Source: Gammaproteobacteria bacterium
Lineage (GTDB): Bacteria; Gemmatimonadota; Gemmatimonadetes; Longimicrobiales; Gaopeijiaceae
Direction of reading: 5' to 3'
DNA length: 64,000 nucleotides
Assembly (NCBI GenBank): GCA_028820325.1
Contig: JAPPJO010000025.1
Location: forward strand, 124,001 to 188,000
Shown: in pieces, positions 27,500 through 35,748 of the stretch
Layout: every line of letters starts with the position of its first letter
Position numbering within the stretch: position 1 is the stretch's first letter
Made by a program: the position numbers and the translations under genes
The notes under the pieces: model-generated
The model's database searches: none
Told to the model about the DNA's origin: nothing
What the model saw: the letters and a program-made list of their open reading frames with translations, nothing else

Positions 27500-29950
27500 C
27501 TACCGAAAGCCCGCGCGAACGCCGATGCTGGGCGTGAATCCGAGCGTTGTGACGTCCGTGACGAGCATGGGCAGGTCCGTCAGGTCGAATTGGCGATACC
27601 ACACGTTGTTGCGGCCGTAGACGTTGAAGACCGACAGGTTCACCTCGTAGAAGAACTCGCGCACCTCGAAGCGGCGGCTCGCGGCCAGATCGAGGCGGTG
27701 ATAGGCGGGCAGGCGCTCGCCGTTCTTCGGGCCGACGTGGATGTAGTTGACGGTGCGCCCGTCCAGCAGCGTGATCGGGTACTGGGCTTCGGGCACCGTG
27801 TACGGCTTGCCGGACCCGTAGACCCATCCGCCGGTCAGCGTCCAACGGCCAAGCTGGTAGCTGCCGACGGCCTTGACCTCGTGGCGCTGGTCGTGGCTGG
27901 CGGGAAACGCGAACCCGTCGTTGAACCCGTCCAGCTCGTGCTCGACGTTCGCGAGGGTATAGCCGATCCAGCCGGTTAGCGCGCCGCGCTTCTTCTGCGC
28001 CAGCAGCTCGATCCCCCGGGCCGTGCCCGTGCCCTCAAAAAAGAGTTCGGCGAGTTGCTGACCGGGCGCCCGCCGCGACCGGGTCGAAAACTGTGCGACG
28101 CCTCCCAGGTCGCGCACGTAGGCTTCGACGTCGAAGAGATAGTCGTCGGTTTCGTAGCCGATGCCCGCGATCCAGTGCTCGGCGGAGGACGGCGCGATGT
28201 TGTCGCCGGCGAGGATCCAGAAGTCGCGGCTTCCCTCCAGGATGTCTTCGTTCTCCACCCGCTTCACGAACTGGTTGTAGCGGCCCCAGGCGCCGGTCAG
28301 GGAGAGTTGATCGGTGAGGGAATAGCGCGCCGACGCGCGCGGTTCCCAGTAGGTCCGCCCCGTCCCGTCGTAGTTGGTCACCCGAAGCCCTGCCGTCAGG
28401 TCGGCGCGCGCGGAGGGCGTCCAGGAATGCTGGAGATATCCGGCCGTGAGGTTGCTCTCGCCGTCCAGGTTCAGGGTCTGCGCCGAATCGCCCCTCAAAC
28501 GCGTCAGGGCGTACCCCACGTCGCTCCGGGTGAACTGGGCCCCGAACCCGATCTCGGAGGACGGGAAGGGCCGCCAGGTGTTGTCCAGGCGGGCCGTCAG
28601 GTCCTTCACGCGGTTGTCTTCGTCGAACCCGCGCGCGAACTGCGAGGAGGCCACGTCGAGGGTCGCCTCGGAGAAATACTGCGAGTACGCGAACAGGGCG
28701 TCCGTCGCCAGCCGGCTGCCCCACTGCCGGGCCCAGCGGCCGCTCACGCCGCGGTTGCCCCAGTTGGAGAGGTCCGCCCTGTCCGGGGTCAGCCGCCTGT
28801 CACCCGCGGGGGTCGTGATCTCCTGGCCGAGGGTCGACTTGTCCAGGCGGTCCTCGCCGCCGTAGACGGAGAGCGTCAGGACATCGTTCGACGTGGGCAG
28901 GACGGTGAGCTTCGAGTTCAGGTCGTAGAAGTAGAAGTCGGGCTCGAAGGTCTGTTGCTGGAAGTTGCCGAAGCGGCCGAAGCCGTCCCCGAAGCCCGCA
29001 CCCGGCCCAGGCAGCCCCGCGTCCGCATCGTCGGCTCCCTCCAGGGTTCCGAAGATGTCGTTGTACAGGCCGGTTCGCATCAGATCGGTGTAGGACCGGC
29101 GCGCCGAGACCAGCCACGACCCCTTCCCGCCGAGCGGGACTTCGGTCACGGCGCGGGCGCTCAGGAGGTTGAGCCCGCCCGACATGCGGAATTCCTCCGG
29201 GTTCCCCGACTTGCCGACCATCTCGACGACGCTGGAGGTCCGTCCTCCGTACTGCGCGGGAAAGCCCCCCTTGAAGAGGCGAACGTCCTGGACGGCATCC
29301 GAATTGAACGCGCTGAACACCCCGAAGAAGTGGTCCACATGGTAGACGGTCATGCCGTCCAGAAGCACCAGGTTCTCGTCGGGCGTGCCTCCGCGGACGA
29401 AGAGACCGGAGGTGGCGTCGTTGGTGCCGCTCACGCCCGGAAGAAGCTGGAGCGCTCGGAAGACGTCGGTTTCCCCGAGCGAGGGAAGCGTCCCCAGCCG
29501 CTGCGGGGAAAGCGCGATCTGTCCCGCCGCCTCTCCCTGCGCGACGATGTCGGTCGCGGTGGTCGCGGTCACGGTCACGCCGTCGATCTCGATGGCGCGC
29601 GGCACGAGGAGGACCGAGAGCTCGCGGCCCGTCTCGGTACTGAGCGCGACCTCCCGGGTCTCGTAGCCCAGGTGCTCTACCCGCAGGACCCGGTCGGTCG
29701 CCTGGGGCAGACCGATCAGGACGAAGCGGCCGAACTCGTTGGTGAATGCCCGGAACGCGTGGTCGTCCACGGACACCAGCACGTTGGGCAGCACTTCGTT
29801 GCTGACCGAGTCCCGTACCGTGCCGACCAGGTCGACCTGCGCCGCGGCCGGACTCGCGCCCCACGCCAGGCTTGCCGCAATCAGAGTCAGCGCGCGGCCG
29901 AACAGCCCGGTCTTCGGCAGGCTCGCCGGTATGACGTTCCCCCACCTCAT
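27500..29950 (-). CDS. TonB-dependent receptor with carboxypeptidase-like regulatory domain
   Basis: 816 residues. Signal peptide (ending ASPAAAQ) is followed by a carboxypeptidase-D-like domain (about 40-125, VGTVRDSVSNEVLPNVLVSV...), then a TonB plug (about 130-245, with GTNDATSGLFVRGGTPDENLVLLDG) and a 22-strand-type barrel to the C-terminus. Takes up a large nutrient across the outer membrane using TonB energy; the substrate is not evident. No TonB-box was identified with confidence. GAGGAGG ribosome-binding site precedes ATG. Together with the DUF4249 protein it forms a receptor-lipoprotein pair. Confidence 0.9.
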   Translation of the reverse strand: MRWGNVIPASLPKTGLFGRALTLIAASLAWGASPAAAQVDLVGTVRDSVSNEVLPNVLVSVDDHAFRAFTNEFGRFVLIGLPQATDRVLRVEHLGYETREVALSTETGRELSVLLVPRAIEIDGVTVTATTATDIVAQGEAAGQIALSPQRLGTLPSLGETDVFRALQLLPGVSGTNDATSGLFVRGGTPDENLVLLDGMTVYHVDHFFGVFSAFNSDAVQDVRLFKGGFPAQYGGRTSSVVEMVGKSGNPEEFRMSGGLNLLSARAVTEVPLGGKGSWLVSARRSYTDLMRTGLYNDIFGTLEGADDADAGLPGPGAGFGDGFGRFGNFQQQTFEPDFYFYDLNSKLTVLPTSNDVLTLSVYGGEDRLDKSTLGQEITTPAGDRRLTPDRADLSNWGNRGVSGRWARQWGSRLATDALFAYSQYFSEATLDVASSQFARGFDEDNRVKDLTARLDNTWRPFPSSEIGFGAQFTRSDVGYALTRLRGDSAQTLNLDGESNLTAGYLQHSWTPSARADLTAGLRVTNYDGTGRTYWEPRASARYSLTDQLSLTGAWGRYNQFVKRVENEDILEGSRDFWILAGDNIAPSSAEHWIAGIGYETDDYLFDVEAYVRDLGGVAQFSTRSRRAPGQQLAELFFEGTGTARGIELLAQKKRGALTGWIGYTLANVEHELDGFNDGFAFPASHDQRHEVKAVGSYQLGRWTLTGGWVYGSGKPYTVPEAQYPITLLDGRTVNYIHVGPKNGERLPAYHRLDLAASRRFEVREFFYEVNLSVFNVYGRNNVWYRQFDLTDLPMLVTDVTTLGFTPSIGVRAGFR

Positions 29951-30046
29951 CCCCCCCTCCTCGTCTCGGTTCCACTGCCCTTCCCGTTGAGGGAGACGAT
30001 GTGCGGGTCCGAAAGGGTTGCCCCGGACGGTGGGCCCGGGGGGGGA

Positions 30047-31351
30047 TCAGTTCACGGCGGCGACCAGCTCTCCGTCGCGAAGCTCGAGGACGGAACGGAA
30101 GCGGTCGCCGGGGCTCGCGTGCCCGTCGATCCGGGTGCGCAGGTAGTCGCCGGTGACGCCCGCAATCCGCTCCCGCGAGCCCTCCACCACGATGTCCGCG
30201 ACGGTTCCGGCCCGGCTACGCCGGTAGCGCTCGTTCTTGGCCAGCGCCATCTCCCGGAGCACACGTGAGCGCGCCGCAGCGACATCGCCCGGTACCCGAT
30301 CCGGCAGCTCGGCGGCCGCGGTTCCCGGGCGGACGGAAAACGGAAACACGTGCAGGTAGGTGTACGGAAGCTCTTCGACCAGCGCGCGGGTCTCCTCGAA
30401 CTCTTCCTCGCCCTCGCCGGGGAAGCCCACGATGATGTCGGCGCCGAGCCCCAGCGGCCCCATTCTCCCGGCGATCTCAAGGACCCGGCGGCGATACGCC
30501 GCGCGCGTGTGCCAGCGCCGCATGAGCCTCAACACCTTGTCGGAACCGCTCTGCAGGGGGACATGCAGATGAGGGGCCAGGCGCCCCCCCGAATCGGCGA
30601 GCAACGCCAGCAGGGCGTCGTCGACCTCGGTTGCCTCGATGGATGAGAGCCGGATGCGGACCGGCACGGCGTCCAGCAGCAGGGCGCAGAGCTCCGCCAG
30701 CGTGGTACGCGGCTCCAGATCCCTCCCGTAGTGCCCGATGTGGATGCCGGTGATCACGAGTTCGGGGTGGACGCGCGCGAGCGCCCGGGCTTCCTTGACC
30801 ACGTCGGCGGGCAGGCGCGAGACGGAAGCGCCCCGGGCCAGCCGGGTGGCGCAGAACGAGCACTTGCGGTCGCACCCGTCCTGCACCTTCAGCCAGGCCC
30901 GGGTGCCTCTGGCGTTGCGCAGCAGGGGCCCTTCCCCGGCCGACGGCGGACCGAAGGCCGGATCGACCGCTGCCAGGTGGCTCGCGAGCGCGAGCGCGTC
31001 CTGTCCCGGCACCACGCCGTCCACCTCCGGCATGCTCCGGTAGTCGTCCTCGCGCAGGGCAGCCGAACAGCCCGCCACCAGGATGCGCGCGCCCGGGTGC
31101 TCCCGCCTCAGCCGGCGCACAAGACGGCGGGCTTCGGCATCCGCCTGGTTGGTGACCGTGCAGGTGTTCACCACCAGCGCATCCGCCTCGCCGGGCCGAG
31201 CGACGGTGCGGGCGCCCCCGACCTCCAGCTCCTGGCGCATGCGCTCGGTGTCGTACTGGTTGGCCCGGCACCCGAAGGTGTGGAACCAGACGGCGGGTTT
31301 CGCCTGCCCGCCGCGGCTGGCGGCCTCCGAACGGACCGGGAGTCGGATCAC
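30047..31351 (-). CDS. mtaB: MtaB-like tRNA threonylcarbamoyladenosine methylthiotransferase
   Basis: 434 residues. The N-terminal UPF0004 domain holds the three auxiliary-cluster cysteines (Cys28 in TFGCRAN, Cys64 in NTCTVTNQAD, Cys95 in AGCSA); the radical-SAM core has Cys160, Cys164, Cys167 in DGCDRKCSFCATR. A TRAM-like domain closes the protein. MtaB adds a methylthio group to t6A37 of tRNA, using two 4Fe-4S clusters. The start is uncertain: GTG 31351 gives a normal N-terminus, and the frame upstream of it is arginine/serine-rich and overlaps the divergent hydrolase promoter region. Confidence 0.9.
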   Translation of the reverse strand: MIRLPVRSEAASRGGQAKPAVWFHTFGCRANQYDTERMRQELEVGGARTVARPGEADALVVNTCTVTNQADAEARRLVRRLRREHPGARILVAGCSAALREDDYRSMPEVDGVVPGQDALALASHLAAVDPAFGPPSAGEGPLLRNARGTRAWLKVQDGCDRKCSFCATRLARGASVSRLPADVVKEARALARVHPELVITGIHIGHYGRDLEPRTTLAELCALLLDAVPVRIRLSSIEATEVDDALLALLADSGGRLAPHLHVPLQSGSDKVLRLMRRWHTRAAYRRRVLEIAGRMGPLGLGADIIVGFPGEGEEEFEETRALVEELPYTYLHVFPFSVRPGTAAAELPDRVPGDVAAARSRVLREMALAKNERYRRSRAGTVADIVVEGSRERIAGVTGDYLRTRIDGHASPGDRFRSVLELRDGELVAAVN

Positions 31352-31543
31352 GGATGCGCCGGGATGGAGAAGGCCGCCAGGGCGGGTTCGCTTGGGACGG
31401 CCCCTGGTGCGCGCAGCAAACACGATGACCGAAGGTGGTGTTGTCCCATGAGGTTGGCCTCGGAGTTCCGGTCGGTGCCGGCCCGCGCCGGCCGATCCCT
31501 GTAGCAGCATCGTGCCGCAGGATGATGCGGGTGTGCGCGAGAA

Positions 31544-31554
31544 TAAGCTAGCTT
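31544..31554 (+). promoter_or_regulatory. Candidate -10 / leaderless start region for the alpha/beta hydrolase
   Basis: TAAGCTAGCTT contains two overlapping TANNNT elements (TAAGCT 31544-31549, TAGCTT 31549-31554); the second ends 6 nt before ATG 31561 and the first 5 nt before GTG 31555, and no Shine-Dalgarno is present. The bases AAGCTAGCTT are also a 10-bp palindrome. A leaderless transcript is plausible. Confidence 0.35.
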
Positions 31555-31560
31555 GTGGCC

Positions 31561-32682
31561 ATGACCTCGGGATACGGGCCGGCACTCCGCTTTGCACGCA
31601 GCTTCATGACGGGCTGGGCCCCGGTGGTGGAGCGGGAGATCCACATCGAGCGCGGCGGGCACCGACTCCCGGCTTCGCTGTTCCTGCCGCGCGCCGTGGT
31701 CCGCCGCGCCCGCGCGGAACGGCGCCGGCCGATCCCCGTCTGGGTGGTCCTCCACGGGATCACGCGCTCCGGACGGGACCACCCCTACCTGGTGCGGTTC
31801 GCACGCGCAGTTGCGTCCACCGGTCAGGCGGCGCTGGTGCCGGAGATCCCGGAGTGGCGGGAGATCCGGCTCTCCACCGAGGCGACGGCGTCAACGGTCG
31901 CCGCCTGCTTGCGCGCGCTGGAAGGTAAGCCGGTCCTCGCCTCCCGCCAGGTGGGGCTGGTGGGCTTCTCCTTCGGTGCCCCCCAGGCCATCATCGCTCC
32001 TACCGACCCGGCGCTCGCTGGGCGCATCGCCTGCGTGGTCGCGTTCGGGGGCTACTGTTCCGTAGAGGAGTCGTCCCGTTTCCAGTTTACCGGCACCCAC
32101 GAACTCGATGGCCGGGAGGAGTCGCTTGCCCCCGACCCTTACGCGCGCTGGGTGGTGGGCGCGAACTATCTCACGCGCATCCCGGGGTACGAGGGCGCAC
32201 AAGAGGCAGCGGAGGCCTTGCGGGCACTGGCCGCCTACACCGGCGACAACAACGTGCTCGCCACCGACCCCGGGATCGAGCCCGAGAGGTGCCGCCTGGC
32301 CGCCAGCCTCGCATCCCGCGGGCGGTCCGTCTTCGAGACGCTCGCCCCACCCGCCGGCGACCTGCCCGACCCGATGCGCGGCGGACTCGTGGCCGAGGGG
32401 CTGGGCGAAGTAATGGCGGGCATCCGGGAATTGAACCCCGTCCCGTATCTGCCGCGCGTGGACGTCCCGGTGCGGCTGGTGCACGGCACCGCCGACCAGC
32501 TCTTCCCCTACACCCAGACCATCAAACTGGGACGCGCCTTCCCGCCGGACGCAGACGTCACGACCACGGTCACCGGCCTCTTCGCTCACGCCTCGGGGCG
32601 CGAGCGCACCGCCCTCCTGCACACGGCTTCGGAGGCGTTGCGCTTTCTGAACGCGCTCGCCAGCATCTTCCGGCTGATGTAG
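31561..32682 (+). CDS. Alpha/beta hydrolase (dienelactone/acyl esterase-like)
   Basis: 373 residues. Nucleophile elbow GFSFG (Ser137); oxyanion-side LHGITRSGRDHP (residues 64-75); a C-terminal VHGTADQLFPY region supplies the acid and FAHASGRER the histidine. This is the catalytic triad of a serine hydrolase. A signal peptide is not evident, so the protein is probably cytoplasmic, and the substrate is not clear. An in-frame GTG at 31555 is an equally possible start. The methyltransferase frame begins about 30 nt after the stop. Confidence 0.82.
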   Translation: MTSGYGPALRFARSFMTGWAPVVEREIHIERGGHRLPASLFLPRAVVRRARAERRRPIPVWVVLHGITRSGRDHPYLVRFARAVASTGQAALVPEIPEWREIRLSTEATASTVAACLRALEGKPVLASRQVGLVGFSFGAPQAIIAPTDPALAGRIACVVAFGGYCSVEESSRFQFTGTHELDGREESLAPDPYARWVVGANYLTRIPGYEGAQEAAEALRALAAYTGDNNVLATDPGIEPERCRLAASLASRGRSVFETLAPPAGDLPDPMRGGLVAEGLGEVMAGIRELNPVPYLPRVDVPVRLVHGTADQLFPYTQTIKLGRAFPPDADVTTTVTGLFAHASGRERTALLHTASEALRFLNALASIFRLM

Positions 32683-32714
32683 CCCGGCCGCTTCCCTCGA
32701 CCCCGGTCAGGATC

Positions 32715-33482
32715 TTGACTCGCGCGAACACTCCGGCCCAACCCCGGTCGACGACCTCGTCGGTCTCGGGCTGGGTGCGGCGCGCGGGCGGCATCCGCTG
32801 GTTCATCCGGCGCTTCGGCTTCGCGCAGCTCTTCCTGAAGCCGGCACGCCGGGTACTGGCCCCACTGATCCTTCCCATGCTCCGGGAGCGCTCCGTCGAA
32901 TACCGCGGCGCATCCCATCCCCTGGTGTACGCCCGCCACAACGTGACCTGGGCCAATGAGCGCTGCGTGGAGCTGGCGCTGGCCCGCGCGCTGATGACGG
33001 GCATCCCGTCCGAGCGGCTCCTGGAGGTGGGTCACGTCACGCCGCACTACTTCCAGGGCGGCCACCTGGTCGTGGACAAGTACGAACCGGGGTCGCTGGA
33101 GGTCGACATCGTGGACTTCGCCCCCGCCGAGCGCTTCGACCTGATCCTCTCGATCTCGACCTTCGAGCACATCGCCTTCGACGAGCCCGGGGCGACCCCG
33201 GCCTCCGAGGCGATCGCCGCCAAGGTGAGCGCCGCCCTGAAGCGATGCCGCAGCCTGCTCGCGCCGGGCGGACTCCTGGCCATCACCGTGCCCCTGGGCT
33301 ACAACCCCGCCCTGGACGCCATGATCGCCAACGGCGAGCTGGGGTGGGATCGCGCGACCTGGTTCAAGCGGTTCCCGCGCCGGCGCTGGCGCCAGGTATC
33401 CCGATCCGAAGCGGTCCGCTGCCGCTACGGCAGCCCCTACGCCTTCGCCAACGCGATTCTGCTTGCGGAATGGGAAGCCTGA
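32715..33482 (+). CDS. Class I SAM-dependent methyltransferase-like protein
   Basis: 255 residues from a tentative TTG 32715; GTG 32775 is an alternative. Core features: degenerate motif I LLEVGHVTPHYF, HLVVDKYEPGS, DIVDF, then ISTFEHIAFDE and the LAPGGLLAITVPLGYNP block. This combination matches a family of methyltransferases frequently found beside surface-polysaccharide genes, in which motif I is followed by an H-x-V-D-K-Y-E segment. The acceptor is unknown. No signal peptide. The start is uncertain because no strong ribosome-binding site or ATG is visible. Confidence 0.75.
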   Translation: MTRANTPAQPRSTTSSVSGWVRRAGGIRWFIRRFGFAQLFLKPARRVLAPLILPMLRERSVEYRGASHPLVYARHNVTWANERCVELALARALMTGIPSERLLEVGHVTPHYFQGGHLVVDKYEPGSLEVDIVDFAPAERFDLILSISTFEHIAFDEPGATPASEAIAAKVSAALKRCRSLLAPGGLLAITVPLGYNPALDAMIANGELGWDRATWFKRFPRRRWRQVSRSEAVRCRYGSPYAFANAILLAEWEA

Positions 33483-33524
33483 GCTTCGCAGGTCGCCTTG
33501 CCAGCCCGCTTCGCCGCTCATAAT

Positions 33525-33565
33525 ATTGTCAGTTCTCAACAGTTATATCGTCAGTAGTCACCAGT
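33525..33565. repeat. Two imperfect 19-bp direct repeats upstream of apt
   Basis: ATTGTCAGTTCTCAACAGT (33525-33543) and ATCGTCAGTAGTCACCAGT (33547-33565) match at 15 of 19 positions with a 22-bp period (two helical turns). They lie 35 nt before ATG of apt, in the only markedly AT-rich stretch of this region, which suggests a tandem regulator site or promoter region. Confidence 0.4.
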
Positions 33566-33599
33566 ATGGACGCGGGATGTCTTCGAAACCCGGATACCC

Positions 33600-34139
33600 A
33601 TGACACACCACATTAAATCCCTCATCCGGCTGGTCCCGGACTTCCCCACCCCCGGTATCCGCTTCCGCGACATCATGGGACTAGTCGAGAACCCCGAGGG
33701 CTTCGAGCAGGCCACCAGGGCCCTGGCGCGGCGGTTCGCCCCGGAGACGCCGGACGCCGTGGCCGGCATCGAGGCTCGAGGCTTCATCTTCGGCGTCCCG
33801 GTGGCGCAGCGGCTCGAGGTCGGCTTCGTGCCGGTGCGGAAGGCCGGGAAGCTGCCCGGCGAGGTGGTGGGCGCCGACTACGCGCTCGAGTACGGCACCG
33901 GGCGCCTGGAGATGCAGACCGGCTCGATCCGCGAGGGAATGCGCGTCCTGCTCATCGACGATCTGGTCGCGACCGGCGGGAGCGCGGCCGCCGCGATCGA
34001 GTTGATCCGCGGCATGGGTGGTGAAGTCGTGGGGGCCGGCTTCGTCGTGGATCTGCCAGAGCTACCCGGGCGGAAGCACCTCGAGGCGATGGGCGTCGAG
34101 GTCTTCGCCCTGTGCACGTTTCTCCACGCCGATCCCTGA
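33600..34139 (+). CDS. apt: Adenine phosphoribosyltransferase
   Basis: 179 residues. Motifs: PDFPTPGIRFRDI at the N-terminus (family signature), the PRPP-binding VLLIDDLVATGGSAAAA, and GIEARGFIFG. Converts adenine and phosphoribosyl pyrophosphate to AMP in purine salvage; cytoplasmic. Stand-alone with AT-rich upstream DNA carrying direct repeats, and convergent with the PNPOx-like gene (23 nt between stops). Length and motifs are complete. Confidence 0.96.
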   Translation: MTHHIKSLIRLVPDFPTPGIRFRDIMGLVENPEGFEQATRALARRFAPETPDAVAGIEARGFIFGVPVAQRLEVGFVPVRKAGKLPGEVVGADYALEYGTGRLEMQTGSIREGMRVLLIDDLVATGGSAAAAIELIRGMGGEVVGAGFVVDLPELPGRKHLEAMGVEVFALCTFLHADP

Positions 34140-34162
34140 GCCGTCCCGCTTAAGGCTCCAAC

Positions 34163-34726
34163 TCAGCGGGCCCGAGGGAAGATCTCCGGCGGAGGCACGC
34201 GGAAGGCGCCGGGAAACTCGTCCTCCACCAGCTTGAGCTTTCCGGTCCAGTCCTCGATGTCGATGCGGTACACGGCGGTGCGCTTCAACTCGCCCTCCGT
34301 GATTGCGCGGTAGTCGCGGCCGGGCCGCAGCTCGGGCGCGTACTTGTCGAGGAGCATCTGCAGCGCCTCGCGCTCCTCCACGGGATCCTCCACCACGCTC
34401 CCGTTCCCGAACGCCGTGACGCTGGCGAATTCGACGCTGAACTCCAGCGCCTCGTCCGCCGGCAGCAGGCGCCCCATCTCGAAGGCCGAAAAACACACCG
34501 GCACGGAACGGGACAGGGTGTCGCGGGTCAGCCCCGTGCGCGCGGTATGGATGTAGACGGCGTGCCGGGCGGGATCGTACACGAACAGGTTGCTGTTCAC
34601 GAGAGGCTGCTCGCCGCGGGTCATGGCGAGGACCCCGACGCGTGCCTGCCGGATGAAGTCGCGGGTCCAGGCGTCGTCCCTGGCCCGGTCACGCCGGCGG
34701 ATCTCGGTCCTGCCCCGTTCAGCCAC
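34163..34726 (-). CDS. Pyridoxamine 5'-phosphate oxidase-like flavin protein
   Basis: 187-residue split-barrel protein. The sequence RVGVLAMTRGEQPLVNSNLFVYDPARHAVYIHTA is typical of the FMN- or F420-binding PNPOx superfamily, and the TRDTLSRSVPVCFSAFEMGR block matches the 'flavin-nucleotide-binding' subgroup. Active site tyrosines/arginines of true PNP oxidases are not obvious, so vitamin B6 synthesis is unlikely. The GTG start (34726) directly abuts the stop of the ornithine cyclodeaminase homologue with no gap, so they are co-translated. Confidence 0.8.
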   Translation of the reverse strand: MAERGRTEIRRRDRARDDAWTRDFIRQARVGVLAMTRGEQPLVNSNLFVYDPARHAVYIHTARTGLTRDTLSRSVPVCFSAFEMGRLLPADEALEFSVEFASVTAFGNGSVVEDPVEEREALQMLLDKYAPELRPGRDYRAITEGELKRTAVYRIDIEDWTGKLKLVEDEFPGAFRVPPPEIFPRAR

Positions 34727-35701
34727 TTAGATGTCCAGCTCGACGCCGATCCCGGCGGCGCGCGCCCGGTCGTAGACGAGTCTTGCCGTGGCCATGTCCT
34801 CGAGCGCCAGCCCCAGATGGATGGCGATGATGCGATCGCCCGCCGCCCGCCGTCCGACCTTGCCCGCGATCACGTCGCTCAGCTCGGCGCGGGGCGTCGG
34901 CGTGTCGCGGAAGTAGCCGCTCCCGCTCTGGTAGTAGGCAAACTGCGCGCTGTCGTCGGTGGTCAGCAGATCCGCCTCGCGAAACGCGTCCGCCTGCCAG
35001 TAGGAGTCGAAGTCCAGCGGGCAGGCGAAGGCGCCGGGCGAAAGCCATCCGGGCGGGATGGCGGGGTCGGGATCGAGCAGGATGGGGCCGCTGGTGATGA
35101 CGATGTCCATCCCCCGCACCGCCTCCGCAACGGTTCCCACCGGCCGCACCTCGACGCCCATGCGCTCGCCCATCTCCTCGGCATAGGCGTGCATCACGGC
35201 CTGGTCGATGTCGTACGCGTGCACCCGCTCCACAGGGAACAAGGTGCACAGGGCCTCGAGGTTGCTGCGCCCCTGAACGCCGCAGGCGACGATGCCGACG
35301 CTCGCCGCATCCGGACGGGCGAGGTATTTGCCCGCCAGCGCCGACGCGGCCCCCGTGCGCATGGCCGTGATCCAGGTCGCGTCCATCACCGCGAGCGGCA
35401 GCCCCGTCTGCGGGTCGTTCAGCGTGATCAGCCCGCTGATGTAGGGCAGTCCGTGAGCGGGATTGTTGGGATAGGCCGAGATCCACTTGATCCCTGCGGC
35501 ATTCTGACGCTCGACGTAGGCCGGCATCGCGTGCAGGAAGGAGTCCGGCCGCGGATGGATGCCCGGCTTGGGCGGCATTTCCACCCGGCCCGCCGCCTTC
35601 TCCCGGAACATGAACTCGAGCGCGTCGATGATCTCCGCCATGGAAACCCCGGCTTGCTCGACGTGGGCACGCGACAGGTAGAGGATGTTTCGCTGGGACA
35701 T
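34727..35701 (-). CDS. Ornithine cyclodeaminase / mu-crystallin family protein
   Basis: 324 residues. NAD(P)-binding motif GVQGRSNLEAL (about residues 137-147) and the family blocks AMRTGAASALAGKYLARP, MDIVITSGP and EDMATARLVYDRA. Members catalyse NAD-dependent ornithine-to-proline cyclodeamination, imino acid reduction or related reactions; an opine/ketimine reductase activity is as likely as ornithine cyclodeaminase. It is followed with no gap by the PNPOx-like gene and preceded by the HEAT-cyclophilin lipoprotein (47 nt). Confidence 0.85.
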   Translation of the reverse strand: MSQRNILYLSRAHVEQAGVSMAEIIDALEFMFREKAAGRVEMPPKPGIHPRPDSFLHAMPAYVERQNAAGIKWISAYPNNPAHGLPYISGLITLNDPQTGLPLAVMDATWITAMRTGAASALAGKYLARPDAASVGIVACGVQGRSNLEALCTLFPVERVHAYDIDQAVMHAYAEEMGERMGVEVRPVGTVAEAVRGMDIVITSGPILLDPDPAIPPGWLSPGAFACPLDFDSYWQADAFREADLLTTDDSAQFAYYQSGSGYFRDTPTPRAELSDVIAGKVGRRAAGDRIIAIHLGLALEDMATARLVYDRARAAGIGVELDI

Positions 35702-35748
35702 GACGCTGGTCTCGCGGGTGCGCGGGGATGGGGTCGGGTGACGGGAGC

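Noticed and set aside
28055..30268. A 737-codon plus-strand frame opposite the TonB-dependent receptor.
   Set aside because: Shadow of a GC-rich gene, no motifs; the receptor is well supported.
32426..32440. GGGAATTGAACCCCG looks like the reverse complement of a tRNA T-arm.
   Set aside because: It is in frame in the alpha/beta hydrolase (encoding RELNPV), and no acceptor, D or anticodon arm can be built around it on the minus strand.
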